Shown: positions 8,751 to 17,284, counted from the stretch's first letter. The stretch: 64,000 nucleotides of DNA from Mesorhizobium neociceri (GCF_013520985.1 NZ_JACDTY010000019.1:59174-123173); one strand, 5' to 3'. Made by a program: numbers and translations. The notes: generated by a model from the sequence alone, not told the origin.

Positions 8751-8790
8751 TTTCTATACTTGATACCAATCTATACTTAGTACATATTTT
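8751..8790. promoter_or_regulatory. Candidate TetR operator between efflux gene and regulator
   Basis: The AT-rich spacer of the divergent pair contains CTATACT twice (8754 and 8771, 17 bases apart) in the contexts TACTTGATA and TACTTAGTA. A pair of related half-sites immediately before the regulator's AGGAG ribosome site is where a TetR protein would be expected to bind and repress both genes. Assignment is by position and repetition only. Confidence 0.5.
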
Positions 8791-8802
8791 GTCAGGAGCA
8801 CC

Positions 8803-9441
8803 ATGTCAACCCCGCCCGACCGCCGATCCCGCAAGCGCCTCGCCACGCGGCAAGGCATCTCCGATGCCGCCACGCGCCTGTTCTTCGAGCGGGGTTTCGA
8901 TCAAGTGACGGTGGATGAGATAGCGGCGGCCGCCGATGTCGGGCGGATGACGGTGTTCAATCACTTCCCGCGCAAGGAGGACATGCTCTTCGACCGCGAC
9001 GAGGAAGGCCGCGAGATGCTGCGCGAGGCTCTGCGGCAGCGCGATCCAGGCATCGCGCCGATCGAGGCGTTGCGGCTGTTCGCGCATCGCCTGGTTGCCG
9101 AACGTAGCCCCGTCGTCGAATTCTCCGCCAGGAGCCAGGGCCTGATCAGGACGGTCGAGGGCAGCGAGACGCTCAAGGCGCGGGCGAGAGCGATACGGGA
9201 TGAGCTGGCGGACGTGCTGACGGTAGCGCTGACTGAAGGCGCGGGGCGTGATGCCGCCGACCCCGACGCCCGGCTGGGTGCGGCGCTGCTCCTGATGACA
9301 TGGAGTGTGGCCTTCATCCAGGCGCACCGGACGTTTCGAGAAACCCGCGACAGCGGCCAAGCGAGCGCGGCCTTTCTCGCTCTCGTCGACAAGGGCAGCA
9401 TCGGCCTCAAAGCCGCAATGGCAGGTACGCCTTACGCCTGA
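8803..9441 (+). CDS. TetR/AcrR family transcriptional regulator
   Basis: 212 residues. The N-terminal helix-turn-helix is clear: SDAATRLFFERGFDQVTVDE, then IAAAADVGRMTVFNHFPRKE, matching the TetR consensus through the recognition helix and the YxxF-like turn. The remaining 150 residues are helical and would form the ligand-binding and dimer domain. ATG 8803 follows AGGAG at good spacing. It is divergent from the tetA-like exporter and probably represses it and itself until an exported compound binds. Confidence 0.92.
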   Translation: MSTPPDRRSRKRLATRQGISDAATRLFFERGFDQVTVDEIAAAADVGRMTVFNHFPRKEDMLFDRDEEGREMLREALRQRDPGIAPIEALRLFAHRLVAERSPVVEFSARSQGLIRTVEGSETLKARARAIRDELADVLTVALTEGAGRDAADPDARLGAALLLMTWSVAFIQAHRTFRETRDSGQASAAFLALVDKGSIGLKAAMAGTPYA

Positions 9442-9932
9442 GCAATCGCCCGCTTCCGCCCTACGCGCGATCCAGCCCTGCGGCCCATTCGCAATTTTGT
9501 ACCGAAGGGAATGGACGTGACGTATTTCATAGACTGTCGCGGCGTCAGTTCACATCGTGAACGATCGACAAAGATATTTGCTCGTCGTTGAGATCTGACA
9601 GGCCAGACGACGTCACATGGACCATGTGCGGCGCGCGTGGACGTTTTGTCAATAACATGGCCTTCGTTGACTTCGGTCGAATCCAATAGGTCGACCTGTT
9701 TACTTGACAACACAGTAAATTCAGCACTTAATCACCACGTTCTTGTCATCCAATTATGGCCAATAAGAGCGGTTCTCGACGACATGGCGGTGGGCTCGTT
9801 CATTGTCACGAATACTGTGCTGTCGATATCGGGGCGCGTTGCGTTCGTTTGCCGTCACCTCAGAAATTTTGCCGAACTTGTCGCGGGCTTTGCTCCGCAC
9901 CGAAGCGTTCCCGGAGATGATGGAGCAGCCCG
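9442..9932. other. Non-coding leader before the protease/nuclease cassette
   Basis: About 490 bases with lower GC than the flanks and no convincing conserved gene. It includes a sigma-70-like promoter (listed separately) and a possible short frame 9784-9936 (50 codons, ATG to TGA) whose stop overlaps the GTG of the following gene as GTGA. The short frame has a weak ribosome site and no recognisable sequence; it may be a leader peptide that couples translation, or nothing. Confidence 0.45.
9704..9732 (+). promoter_or_regulatory. Sigma-70-like promoter for the 9.9-15.7 kb cassette
   Basis: TTGACA at 9704-9709 and CTTAAT at 9727-9732 are separated by exactly 17 bases, in the AT-richest stretch of the spacer and on the coding strand of the five genes downstream. 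It would give a leader of roughly 195 bases. Confidence 0.55.
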
Positions 9933-10283
9933 GTGAGCAGCCCCGACATCAACGGCTCAATTGATTTCGTCGACGGTCCACCCAGCCGCCCCGTGGATAT
10001 CAGCGTCCGGCTCGAGGACACGACCATGCTCGACGCGCCATCGATCGTGATGGCCGAGACGCACTACCGGCTTGAGCCCGGTTCGACGCAGCCCGTCGCG
10101 TTTGTGCTCTCGGTTCCTGACGAAGCAGTCGAAGAGCGGCGGCAATACACGCTGTCTGCCCGCGCCGGGTACCTTCCGGCCGGAGCGGATGACGCATCAT
10201 TCGGCACAGTGTTGAGTTACCCGTGGCGGCTTGGGTCAAAGACGCCGCAGCGGCTGCGACTTCATTCTTTCGATCGAGACTGA
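9933..10283 (+). CDS. YbaY/YscW-like beta-domain protein
   Basis: 116 residues from GTG 9933, preceded by TGGAG. The central part, VDISVRLEDTTMLDAPSIVM followed by PVAFVLSVPDEAVEERRQYT, resembles the YbaY/YscW lipoprotein domain, a small beta-sandwich (known members are outer-membrane lipoproteins or secretin pilotins). Here there is no signal peptide or lipobox, so the protein should stay in the cytoplasm, which is unusual. It is the first gene of a tight co-directional cassette, 13 bases before the astacin gene. Its stop region and the upstream frame overlap suggest translational coupling. Role unknown; a binding or inhibitory module for one of the neighbouring peptidases is conceivable but untested. 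Confidence 0.65.
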   Translation: MSSPDINGSIDFVDGPPSRPVDISVRLEDTTMLDAPSIVMAETHYRLEPGSTQPVAFVLSVPDEAVEERRQYTLSARAGYLPAGADDASFGTVLSYPWRLGSKTPQRLRLHSFDRD

Positions 10284-10296
10284 GAGGGAGGGGAAA

Positions 10297-11088
10297 ATGG
10301 CGGAAGACGGAGAACTCAAAGCGGGACCAGCCGTGCAAACCACATTTGCGCGGATCGGCAAGACAGTACGCCCGGTTCAATACACAGTCGTCGACGGCCA
10401 GGCGGTGGTCGAGGGTTGCATTGTCTTGGGCAGCGCCAAGGAAGCGGCAGACACTCTTGCAGCCGTGCAACAATCGCCAGGAATGCTACGCAAGGGGGCG
10501 GTAGGACTTGGATCGGCCATCCTGGGCAAGAAGTTTCGCTGGCCGGGGGGCGTCCTGATCTTCGAAATGGCAGCGACGCTGCCGAAACCAGAGCGCGTCC
10601 ATGACGCAATGGCCCACTGGTCTGCCAAGACCTCGATCAAATTCCAGCAGCGCGATCCCAGCAACCCCAAGCACAAGAACTTTGTAGCGTTCGTTCCCGG
10701 CTCCGGCTGCCGCTCGGCGGTGGGCATGCGGGGCGGGCGCCAGGAACTGGTGCTCGGGCCGGAATGCAGCGCAGGCAACGCCATCCATGAGATCGGGCAT
10801 GCGCTCGGCCTCTGGCATGAGCAGAGCCGGATCGATCGCGACGCGCATATCCGCATCCGGTTTGACCGGATACAGGCCGGCATGGAGCACAATTTCACGC
10901 AGCACATTCACGATGGCATCGACGTCGAGGACTACGATCTCGACTCCATCATGCATTATCCACTCGTCGCCTTCTCCAAGGACGGCAAGCCCACCATTGA
11001 GCTTCTCACCGGCCACGCCGGTACCGTTGGTCAGCGCCAGGGGTTGAGCCCTGGAGACCGGGCCACGATCAAGAAGATGTACGGCTAA
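10297..11088 (+). CDS. Astacin-family zinc metalloprotease (M12A)
   Basis: 263 residues from ATG 10297 (GAGGGGAAA just upstream). The catalytic signature is complete: HEIGHALGLWHEQSRIDRD, with zinc ligands H164, H168 and H174 and base E165, plus the Met-turn SIMHYP with M219 and Y221. FRWPGG near residue 85 corresponds to the conserved start of a mature astacin domain, so residues 1-80 may act as a prosegment. A cysteine pair (SGCRS, GPECS) fits the family's disulfide pattern. There is no signal peptide; known astacins are secreted, so a cytoplasmic location would be unusual, as would disulfides. One base separates it from the caspase gene. Substrate unknown; cleavage of a cassette partner is an inference from context. 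Confidence 0.93.
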   Translation: MAEDGELKAGPAVQTTFARIGKTVRPVQYTVVDGQAVVEGCIVLGSAKEAADTLAAVQQSPGMLRKGAVGLGSAILGKKFRWPGGVLIFEMAATLPKPERVHDAMAHWSAKTSIKFQQRDPSNPKHKNFVAFVPGSGCRSAVGMRGGRQELVLGPECSAGNAIHEIGHALGLWHEQSRIDRDAHIRIRFDRIQAGMEHNFTQHIHDGIDVEDYDLDSIMHYPLVAFSKDGKPTIELLTGHAGTVGQRQGLSPGDRATIKKMYG

Positions 11089-11089
11089 G

Positions 11090-12388
11090 ATGACCCTCGT
11101 ATTCGATCGCCGGGCCAAGTTTGCAGGCCAACCCCAGACGCATGCCTTCCTGGTGGGGGTGAGCGAGTATACGCATCTGCCCAAACCGAACGAGCCGCCC
11201 GACGCCGAGAAATTCAACCTGCAGCGGCTGGCCTCGCCGGCGCTCAGCGTCTGGGAGATCTGCCGCTGGCTGATCGCCAATGCGGACACGCTCACCTGTC
11301 CGCTCGCAACCATCCGCCTGGTGATGTCGCCTTCGGCGAAGGAAAAGCCGAAACTTACCCCGATCGATCTCGGCCAAGGCAAACAATTGAAAAAGACCAA
11401 GATCGATCCGGCCGACTGGAAACATTTCGTTCCGGAGGCCATCGAGTGGCGCAAGGAAGCCTCCGCCGACCGCAACTCCATGACCTTTTTCTATTATTCC
11501 GGGCATGGCCTGGAGCGCCTCGGCACGCCTTTGATCACGCTGGCCGATTTCACCGATCCGGCAGCCGGCGGCGTGCTGCAGCGCTCATGCGAGGTGGCCG
11601 CCAATTTCGTGCTTGGCATGGCGCCCTCAGCGAACCGGCCGGAGATGGCCAGGACCCAGTTCTATTTTGTGGATTCCTGCCGCGAGACCGTCATGGACTA
11701 CCCCGGCCTGGCGAACCCGCCCGGCACCGTGTGGGATACACTGCCGGGCATCGACGACCGCGCAACGCCGATGTTCATGGCTTCCTATCCTGGCGCCATC
11801 GCGATGACGATCGCAGGCAAGAGGACTGACTTCTGCGAGGCGCTGATCAAGTGTCTGGACAATGGAGCGGAGAACCGGGATTTGAACGACCCGCAACAGC
11901 GCTGGCCGGTCAGCAGCTTCACCCTCAATACGGCGCTCAGCAACCATTTCCAGCTGAAGAAAACCGGCCAGTATTCAACGGCGGCAGGCACGAGTTTCAA
12001 GAACGTGACGCTGCGGTGGCTAACATCGCCGCCGGAGGTCGAGTTCCGGCTGGTCATTCGCCCCGACGCGGCGATCGGCGTTACCGGGCTCGCATTGGAG
12101 CGTGTGGGCGGCGGCTTCCACAAGGATATTCCACCTTCGGAGGCGGATCACCCCTACGCTGTGACCTCGCGGGCGGGAATATTTCAGCTGACGGCCAAGG
12201 CCGCGGCCGGATTTTCCGAGGTCACCGATATCCAACTCATCAACCAGCAGACGCCGAACTGGCCGATAAGCATGGCTGCAATCGTGCCCGCGCCTCCGCC
12301 GGCAGCCCTGCCCGCGGCTCCCATGGCGGGGCCGCCCGCTGCGCCACCTGCAGGTCCACCGGCGGCCCCACCGGCGGGTGGGGGATAG
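11090..12388 (+). CDS. Caspase-like cysteine peptidase (C14)
   Basis: 432 residues. The p20-like domain runs from about residue 15 (HAFLVGVSEY) with the His of the catalytic dyad in FYYSGHG (H139) and the Cys in FYFVDSCRE (C197), the two motifs that define bacterial caspase homologues (orthocaspases/metacaspases). Residues about 310-400 form a likely beta-rich domain, and the last 30 residues are a proline/alanine/glycine tail of PPAAPPAG-like units. No signal peptide or transmembrane segment. It is one base downstream of the astacin gene and nine bases before the next gene, so clearly in one operon. Bacterial caspases are often found in conflict or cell-death modules with other peptidases and nucleases, as here. 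Confidence 0.9.
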   Translation: MTLVFDRRAKFAGQPQTHAFLVGVSEYTHLPKPNEPPDAEKFNLQRLASPALSVWEICRWLIANADTLTCPLATIRLVMSPSAKEKPKLTPIDLGQGKQLKKTKIDPADWKHFVPEAIEWRKEASADRNSMTFFYYSGHGLERLGTPLITLADFTDPAAGGVLQRSCEVAANFVLGMAPSANRPEMARTQFYFVDSCRETVMDYPGLANPPGTVWDTLPGIDDRATPMFMASYPGAIAMTIAGKRTDFCEALIKCLDNGAENRDLNDPQQRWPVSSFTLNTALSNHFQLKKTGQYSTAAGTSFKNVTLRWLTSPPEVEFRLVIRPDAAIGVTGLALERVGGGFHKDIPPSEADHPYAVTSRAGIFQLTAKAAAGFSEVTDIQLINQQTPNWPISMAAIVPAPPPAALPAAPMAGPPAAPPAGPPAAPPAGGG

Positions 12389-12397
12389 GAGGGTAAG

Positions 12398-13594
12398 ATG
12401 AGCGGCAAGTTGACCCTGTCCATACCTGCGAGCCTCGGCATCTCCGATGCCCGAGTCTCGATCCTGGACCACGATCTGAAGATTGTCGGCGAGACCACGC
12501 TCGCCCAGCCCGCCGAGGGCATCGACCTCGCCCCGGGTTTTTATGCAGCCCGCGCACTGCTGCCCAATGGCACGTTCCTGGAAACGGCGTTCCAAATGCC
12601 GACCTCAGGCGAGAATGCCGAGGTCATGCTTACGCAGGCCAGGGTGGGCTCGTCCCTACCCGCCACGAGCAACAGCGCTTTCGAGCGCCTGAATGTGCCG
12701 GGCTACGAATCCGACGCAAACGTGCTGGAAGGCGTTGGGCTGGAAAGCATGGGGCTCGAAAGCCTCGAAAGCGTGCAGGAATCCGCCCCACGCGAATTCG
12801 CGCTGATATCGGTCGACTTCGAGGGGCGGACTTTGTCGGAAGGGCAGAAACTTTCGACCGATCCCTCCGGTTGGATCGCGATCCCCGGCAGTTTCCTGCC
12901 CGGCTTTGTGCGGACGGCGGACGACGATGGCCGTTATTTCTATGTGGCGGCTCCCGTTTCCGGAACCGAAGGGGCGCAGATTTCTATCCCTGCCACAGCG
13001 TCGGGCAATTTTGCGGTGAAGCTGCAGGACCCGGACGCCGATCTGTTTATCCGCTATCTCGAAGGCCGTCAGCTCGAGCAGCTTTCGCTGATTTCGGACT
13101 ATTGGCGCAAGGCGAGAGATCTGCTCGCCGACAAGCATGAATTTCCGATCGCCGCTGCCGTCGGCGCCTACGTCATGATGCTGGTGGGACCGCCCGACGG
13201 GCGCGAAAGCGAGAGCACGTCCAGCGGCAACTGGCTGGACCGCTGGACTGAAATGCTGTGTCGCGACACGCCCTGGCTGGCGGACGGGCTGTGTATCAGG
13301 GCCGAGGTGCGCGCGCGGCGCGGCGAGCACCGCGAAGCGCTGGACCTTCTCTACGAATTGCCGTCGCGCGGCCTGCCGATGTTCACGCCAGGCTTGCGTT
13401 TTGCTCTCGATCGCCTGAGCGGCTACCGCAACGCCTCGGGAAGATATTTCAACCAGGCTGACGGCGAAAAAATAGGCGCGCTTCTCGATCGGCTCTACCG
13501 CACCGCAAGCAACGCCAATTTCGACCGACCGGTGCTGAATTTCCGCGAACCGGCCGACGCCTGGGCAAGCAGGAAGGCAGCAATGCCGAAATAA
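12398..13594 (+). CDS. Unrecognised two-part protein of the peptidase cassette
   Basis: 398 residues with ATG 12398 after AGGAGGG. Residues 1-80 look like a beta-sandwich: LTLSIPASLGI, then PGFYAARALLPNG, similar in style to carboxypeptidase-regulatory or PEGA modules. A low-complexity linker with repeated GLES follows (about 105-125). A second beta-rich stretch covers about 130-210. Residues 215-390 are helical with alternating small and bulky residues (EALDLLYELPSRGLPMF), resembling TPR-type repeats. I cannot assign a family. Its place between the caspase and the protease-nuclease, and the absence of catalytic motifs, suggest a scaffold or sensor that binds partners. No signal peptide. Confidence 0.75.
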   Translation: MSGKLTLSIPASLGISDARVSILDHDLKIVGETTLAQPAEGIDLAPGFYAARALLPNGTFLETAFQMPTSGENAEVMLTQARVGSSLPATSNSAFERLNVPGYESDANVLEGVGLESMGLESLESVQESAPREFALISVDFEGRTLSEGQKLSTDPSGWIAIPGSFLPGFVRTADDDGRYFYVAAPVSGTEGAQISIPATASGNFAVKLQDPDADLFIRYLEGRQLEQLSLISDYWRKARDLLADKHEFPIAAAVGAYVMMLVGPPDGRESESTSSGNWLDRWTEMLCRDTPWLADGLCIRAEVRARRGEHREALDLLYELPSRGLPMFTPGLRFALDRLSGYRNASGRYFNQADGEKIGALLDRLYRTASNANFDRPVLNFREPADAWASRKAAMPK

Positions 13595-13626
13595 GTTCCA
13601 ACCAAAATCGAGAAAGCGAGGATGCC

Positions 13627-15687
13627 GTGGGCAAGCTTGAGGACCAACTGGCGCGGTTGCGCCGCTTCAACGCGTCGGTCAGGGCGGGCGACCCGCAGCT
13701 TGCCGAAGAGAGCGCCGATCTCGGAGCCGAGAACGAGGCGATAGAGATCGCGCGATCCCCCGAGGCGCTTGATGAGGCCGTAGAGTTGGAAAGCATCGCC
13801 ATGCGGCGCGAGCGGCCGGTGCTGGCCATCCTGAACAACGTGACCAAGCTTGTCTTCATCGACAGAGCCGATAGCGCAATCTGGGAGGCGCGGCTGAAGA
13901 AGGCCAGGCCGCTGCTCGACAAGGCAATTCGCGCCGTTGGGCGGATCAATCTTCTTGGCGCGCCGTTCGAGTGGGTGGGCACAGGATGGCTGGTCGCCGA
14001 GAACGTGCTCGTCACCAATCGCCATGTCGCCCGGGAATTCGCAGCGCGGAAGGGCGCTGGCTTTACATTCAAGCCAGGGGTGAGCGCACCCATGGAAGCG
14101 AGCACCGATTTTCTGGAGGAGATCGACAATCCCGACCAACTCCTTTTCAAGCTGGTCAAGCCGCTGCACATCGAGGATGCAGCGGGCTATGACGTTGCCT
14201 TCTTCGAGATCGAGATAGTCTCCGGAAAGGCCAAGCTTGCAAGCCCTATCGATCTGGCCACGGACATCAGGCAGACCGAAAACGTCGCGACTATTGGCTA
14301 TCCCGCCTATGACAGCCGCATTCCCGAACCGGAGCTGATGGAGCGCATCTTCGGCAAGATCTACAACAAGAAGCGGCTTGCGCCTGGCGGCGTGACTCGG
14401 GTGGAGCCGACGCGCATCTTGCACAATTGCACGACACTCGGCGGCAATTCGGGGTCGGTGGTCTTCGATCTCGACAGGGGAAATGCGATTGGGCTGCATT
14501 TCAGCGGCAGCTTCCTTTCGACGAACTACGCTGTGCGCGCCGACGTGGTCAAGAAACTGCTCGACGACGTACGGGCTGGCCGCGTGCCGCGCCGCACGGA
14601 GACGCCGTCTCGCGATGCGCCCCCGGCCCCGACGCCGCAGCGCCGCCCCTCGACCGTCGTGCGCCAGAGCGTCAGCGGCAACAGCCTGACGATCCCGTTG
14701 ACGTTGCGCATATCGGTGGAGCTCGATCGCGGCGGTCCGCTGGCGCCAGTGTTGGCGCGAAGCAGGGTGACGGACAGCGGTGCAGACGACTCGGACATGA
14801 TCGACGACACAGAGTCCGTCGCCGAAGACTATCGCGACCGCGGCGGCTACGACCCTGCTTTCCTCGGCGACGTATTCAGCGTCGACATGCCGACGGTGAT
14901 ACGCGGCGCCGACGACATTCTTGAGTTCCAGGAGGACGGCGTTTCCAAGACGGAGCTTCGGTACGAACACTATTCCGTCATCATGAGCCGCAGCCGCCGC
15001 ATGTGCTTTCTGAGCGCCTGCAACATCGACGGCAATCAGTCCAAGAAGAGCGCCCGCGTCGCCTGGAAATGGGATCCGCGCATTCCCAAAGAACAGCAGA
15101 TCATGAAGGAATGCTACGGCAACCCGCCGAAGTTCAGCCGGGGGCATATGACACGGCGGGAGGATCCGGGCTGGGGTTCGCCGGAAATCGCCAAGCGCGG
15201 CAACGAAGATTCCATGCACGTCACCAATGTGACGCCGCAGATGCAGGCCTTCAACGCCCCAATATGGCTGGCGCTCGAGGACTATGCGCTGCAGCATGCC
15301 CGCGAGGATGCGATGAAGATTTCGGTCTTCACCGGCGCCTATTTCGCAAAAGCCGACCCGGAGATGTATGGCGTCCGCATTCCGGTGGCCTTCTGGAAGG
15401 TCATCGCCTTCATCCACGATGACACCGGCAAACTCTGCGCGACGGGGTACGAGATGGACCAGCAGCAAAGTCTGTTGCCGGAAGAGGAATTCGTGTTCGG
15501 GGCATTTACGTCACCGCAACTCGGCACCGCGACACAGGTTTCCATCCGCAGCATCGAAGCGCGCAGCGGCATTAATTTCGGCAGGCTTGCCGCCGTGGAT
15601 CCTTTGGCCGGCGATGAGGAAAGCGTATCTGCAGGCGGCGCGGCATTGCCACTTCTTGCCATGGAGCAAATCCGGTTCCTTCGTTGA
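13627..15687 (+). CDS. Trypsin-like protease fused to EndoG/NucA-type nuclease
   Basis: 686 residues from GTG 13627. Residues about 105-315 form a chymotrypsin-fold serine protease: GTGWLVAENVLVTNRHVA carries H133, YDVAFFEI carries D189, and GGNSGSVVFD carries S275, a complete triad. A proline-rich linker (about 325-350) leads to a DNA/RNA non-specific endonuclease domain (about 430-650) with the DRGH-type motif as SRGHMTRRED (general base H507) and NVTPQMQAFN carrying the metal-binding N534. Both domains look active. No signal peptide. Proteolysis, by its own trypsin domain or by the astacin or caspase encoded next door, could free or switch the nuclease; that is inference. It ends the cassette and is followed by a hairpin terminator. 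Confidence 0.93.
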   Translation: MGKLEDQLARLRRFNASVRAGDPQLAEESADLGAENEAIEIARSPEALDEAVELESIAMRRERPVLAILNNVTKLVFIDRADSAIWEARLKKARPLLDKAIRAVGRINLLGAPFEWVGTGWLVAENVLVTNRHVAREFAARKGAGFTFKPGVSAPMEASTDFLEEIDNPDQLLFKLVKPLHIEDAAGYDVAFFEIEIVSGKAKLASPIDLATDIRQTENVATIGYPAYDSRIPEPELMERIFGKIYNKKRLAPGGVTRVEPTRILHNCTTLGGNSGSVVFDLDRGNAIGLHFSGSFLSTNYAVRADVVKKLLDDVRAGRVPRRTETPSRDAPPAPTPQRRPSTVVRQSVSGNSLTIPLTLRISVELDRGGPLAPVLARSRVTDSGADDSDMIDDTESVAEDYRDRGGYDPAFLGDVFSVDMPTVIRGADDILEFQEDGVSKTELRYEHYSVIMSRSRRMCFLSACNIDGNQSKKSARVAWKWDPRIPKEQQIMKECYGNPPKFSRGHMTRREDPGWGSPEIAKRGNEDSMHVTNVTPQMQAFNAPIWLALEDYALQHAREDAMKISVFTGAYFAKADPEMYGVRIPVAFWKVIAFIHDDTGKLCATGYEMDQQQSLLPEEEFVFGAFTSPQLGTATQVSIRSIEARSGINFGRLAAVDPLAGDEESVSAGGAALPLLAMEQIRFLR

Positions 15688-15771
15688 TAGACGGCCATCA
15701 TGGAAGAACTTGACTGACGCGCATTCCGTGGACCAGGCCACGTCCGTAGATGCGTGCGCTAACGCCCATGG

Positions 15772-15805
15772 CGGTTCCTGGCGTGGAAGACGCCGCCAGG
15801 AACCG
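15772..15805. terminator. Bidirectional hairpin terminator
   Basis: A perfect 12-bp GC-rich inverted repeat (15772-15783 with 15794-15805, 10-base loop) lies between the convergent nuclease and MFS genes. There is no long T-run on either side, so Rho-independent efficiency is uncertain, but the position is right for ending both transcripts. Confidence 0.6.
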
Positions 15806-15810
15806 GCCTC

Positions 15811-16977
15811 TCAAACCCGCTTTCTCTCCACCATCAGAAACACCACCAGCACACAGCACAGCAGGCCAAGCGACGATGGCAGTCCCTGATGTCCGGTCAG
15901 CTGCATTGCCAGCCCGGCCACGGGTGAGCCGACGATGCCGCCTATGCCCCACACGAACCCGAAGGCGGCATTGCCGGCGATCAAGGCCTGGCCGGTGAAG
16001 CGCTCGCCGAGCTGGATCAGCGACAACGTGTAGATGCCGAACGAGACCCCGCCCCAGACGAAGAAAAGCGGCCAGATGAGCCAGGTGTCGAAGAGCAAGG
16101 GCAACAGCAGGCAACCGGCAAGGCAAGCCAGGACACAGAACAGCATCATCCGCTTCGAGCCAAACCGTTCGGCCGCGCGCCCGAGCACAATCTGCAGCAC
16201 GGCATTGCCTGCGATGAAACAGGTGATCAGCGACGCGATGCGCTGCTCGGCGCTGCTGAGCGCGGCGCCATAGACCGCGAACAGGGACAGCAGAACCTGT
16301 TCGAAGGCTGCAGCAGTGAAAACCGCAAACAAAAGCAGCGGCGCCAGCGCGAAGAAGCCGCCGACCGATACCGCTTCGCCCTCATGCGGCATGTCGGGCA
16401 GGCGCGGCGCGACGGCGAGCACGATCAGGCCGCAGACGAGGAAGGCCGCGCTGCCGATGATGAAAGGCGGCCACCCTTGCGTGCCGACCAGGCTAAGCGA
16501 CAGTGGGCCGAGGCCGAAGCCTGCCGAAACGATCGAGGAGTAGAGGCCCATGATGCGGCCCCGGCGCGTGGCGGGCGTGATCGAGACCAGCCAGGTTTCA
16601 CTGATCACATAGAGCGGATTGGCAAAGAAGCCGAGCAGGAAGCGCAGCGGCATCCAGGCCCAGACGTCCTGCGTCCAGGCAATCGCGATCAGGGCGGCTG
16701 CCGCCAGGATCGAACACAGGACCGCGAAGCGCGCCGCACCCACGCGCCGGACAAGCGCCGGCGTGAAGAGCGACGAGACAATGAAACCCAGCGGCGTCAT
16801 CGCCGCCGAGAAGCCGATCAAGCCCGGTGTCGTCCCCTGCCGTTCGAGGATGAAGCTGAGCAGCGGATAGGTCAGCCCCTGCGCCACGGCGAACACCGTG
16901 ACGGTCGCGATGATGGCGGCCATCGCGGCCCACGGGATGCGGTTCTCTCGCGGTGACGTCGCGTCTTCGGCGCTCAT
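15811..16977 (-). CDS. MFS transporter
   Basis: 388 residues with about 12 membrane helices and a short cytoplasmic N-terminus (MSAEDATSPRENRIPWAA). The first helices (TVFAVAQGLTYPLLSFIL) and RFLLGFFANPLYVISETWL followed by RRGRIMGLYSS resemble the YcaD/YfkF group of major facilitator proteins, whose substrates are mostly unknown. It is convergent with the nuclease cassette and separated from it by a hairpin, so it is probably not part of that system. The next gene upstream on its strand is 77 bases away. Confidence 0.88.
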   Translation of the reverse strand: MSAEDATSPRENRIPWAAMAAIIATVTVFAVAQGLTYPLLSFILERQGTTPGLIGFSAAMTPLGFIVSSLFTPALVRRVGAARFAVLCSILAAAALIAIAWTQDVWAWMPLRFLLGFFANPLYVISETWLVSITPATRRGRIMGLYSSIVSAGFGLGPLSLSLVGTQGWPPFIIGSAAFLVCGLIVLAVAPRLPDMPHEGEAVSVGGFFALAPLLLFAVFTAAAFEQVLLSLFAVYGAALSSAEQRIASLITCFIAGNAVLQIVLGRAAERFGSKRMMLFCVLACLAGCLLLPLLFDTWLIWPLFFVWGGVSFGIYTLSLIQLGERFTGQALIAGNAAFGFVWGIGGIVGSPVAGLAMQLTGHQGLPSSLGLLCCVLVVFLMVERKRV

Positions 16978-17053
16978 GCAGCCTTCGAAGCAGGATCGGC
17001 AAATTCAGGCAAGTGTAAATGCCGGCGGGGCGTCGTGGCGCCCGGCATTCGGC

Positions 17054-17284
17054 TTACACCTGCCAGAAGCGTTTTACGATCTCTGCCTCGACCTGGCGTC
17101 CGGTCAGGCCGATATCATCGATCAGATGCGGATTGGCCTCCGCCATCTGCTTCAGGTCCCAGCGAAAGCGTATCCGCTCGCGCCAGGCGGCAATCATGCC
17201 TCGCGGGCTCGGCAGGCTCCGGCGAGATGACGCCACGGGTTTTTCCGGCCAGGCTGCCGGAGCAGAAGCAAGAGTATCGTTCAT
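17054..17284 (-). CDS. DUF1127 protein
   Basis: 76 residues from ATG 17284, preceded by GGAGG. The C-terminal half RFRWDLKQMAEANPHLIDDI, then GLTGRQVEAEIVKRFWQ matches the DUF1127 (YjiS-like) domain, small basic proteins very common in Rhizobiales. Some short DUF1127 proteins bind RNA or affect phosphate and stress responses; this 76-residue form has an extra N-terminal segment and its role is unknown. It is divergent from the winged-helix regulator at 17408, which may control it. Confidence 0.88.
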   Translation of the reverse strand: MNDTLASAPAAWPEKPVASSRRSLPSPRGMIAAWRERIRFRWDLKQMAEANPHLIDDIGLTGRQVEAEIVKRFWQV

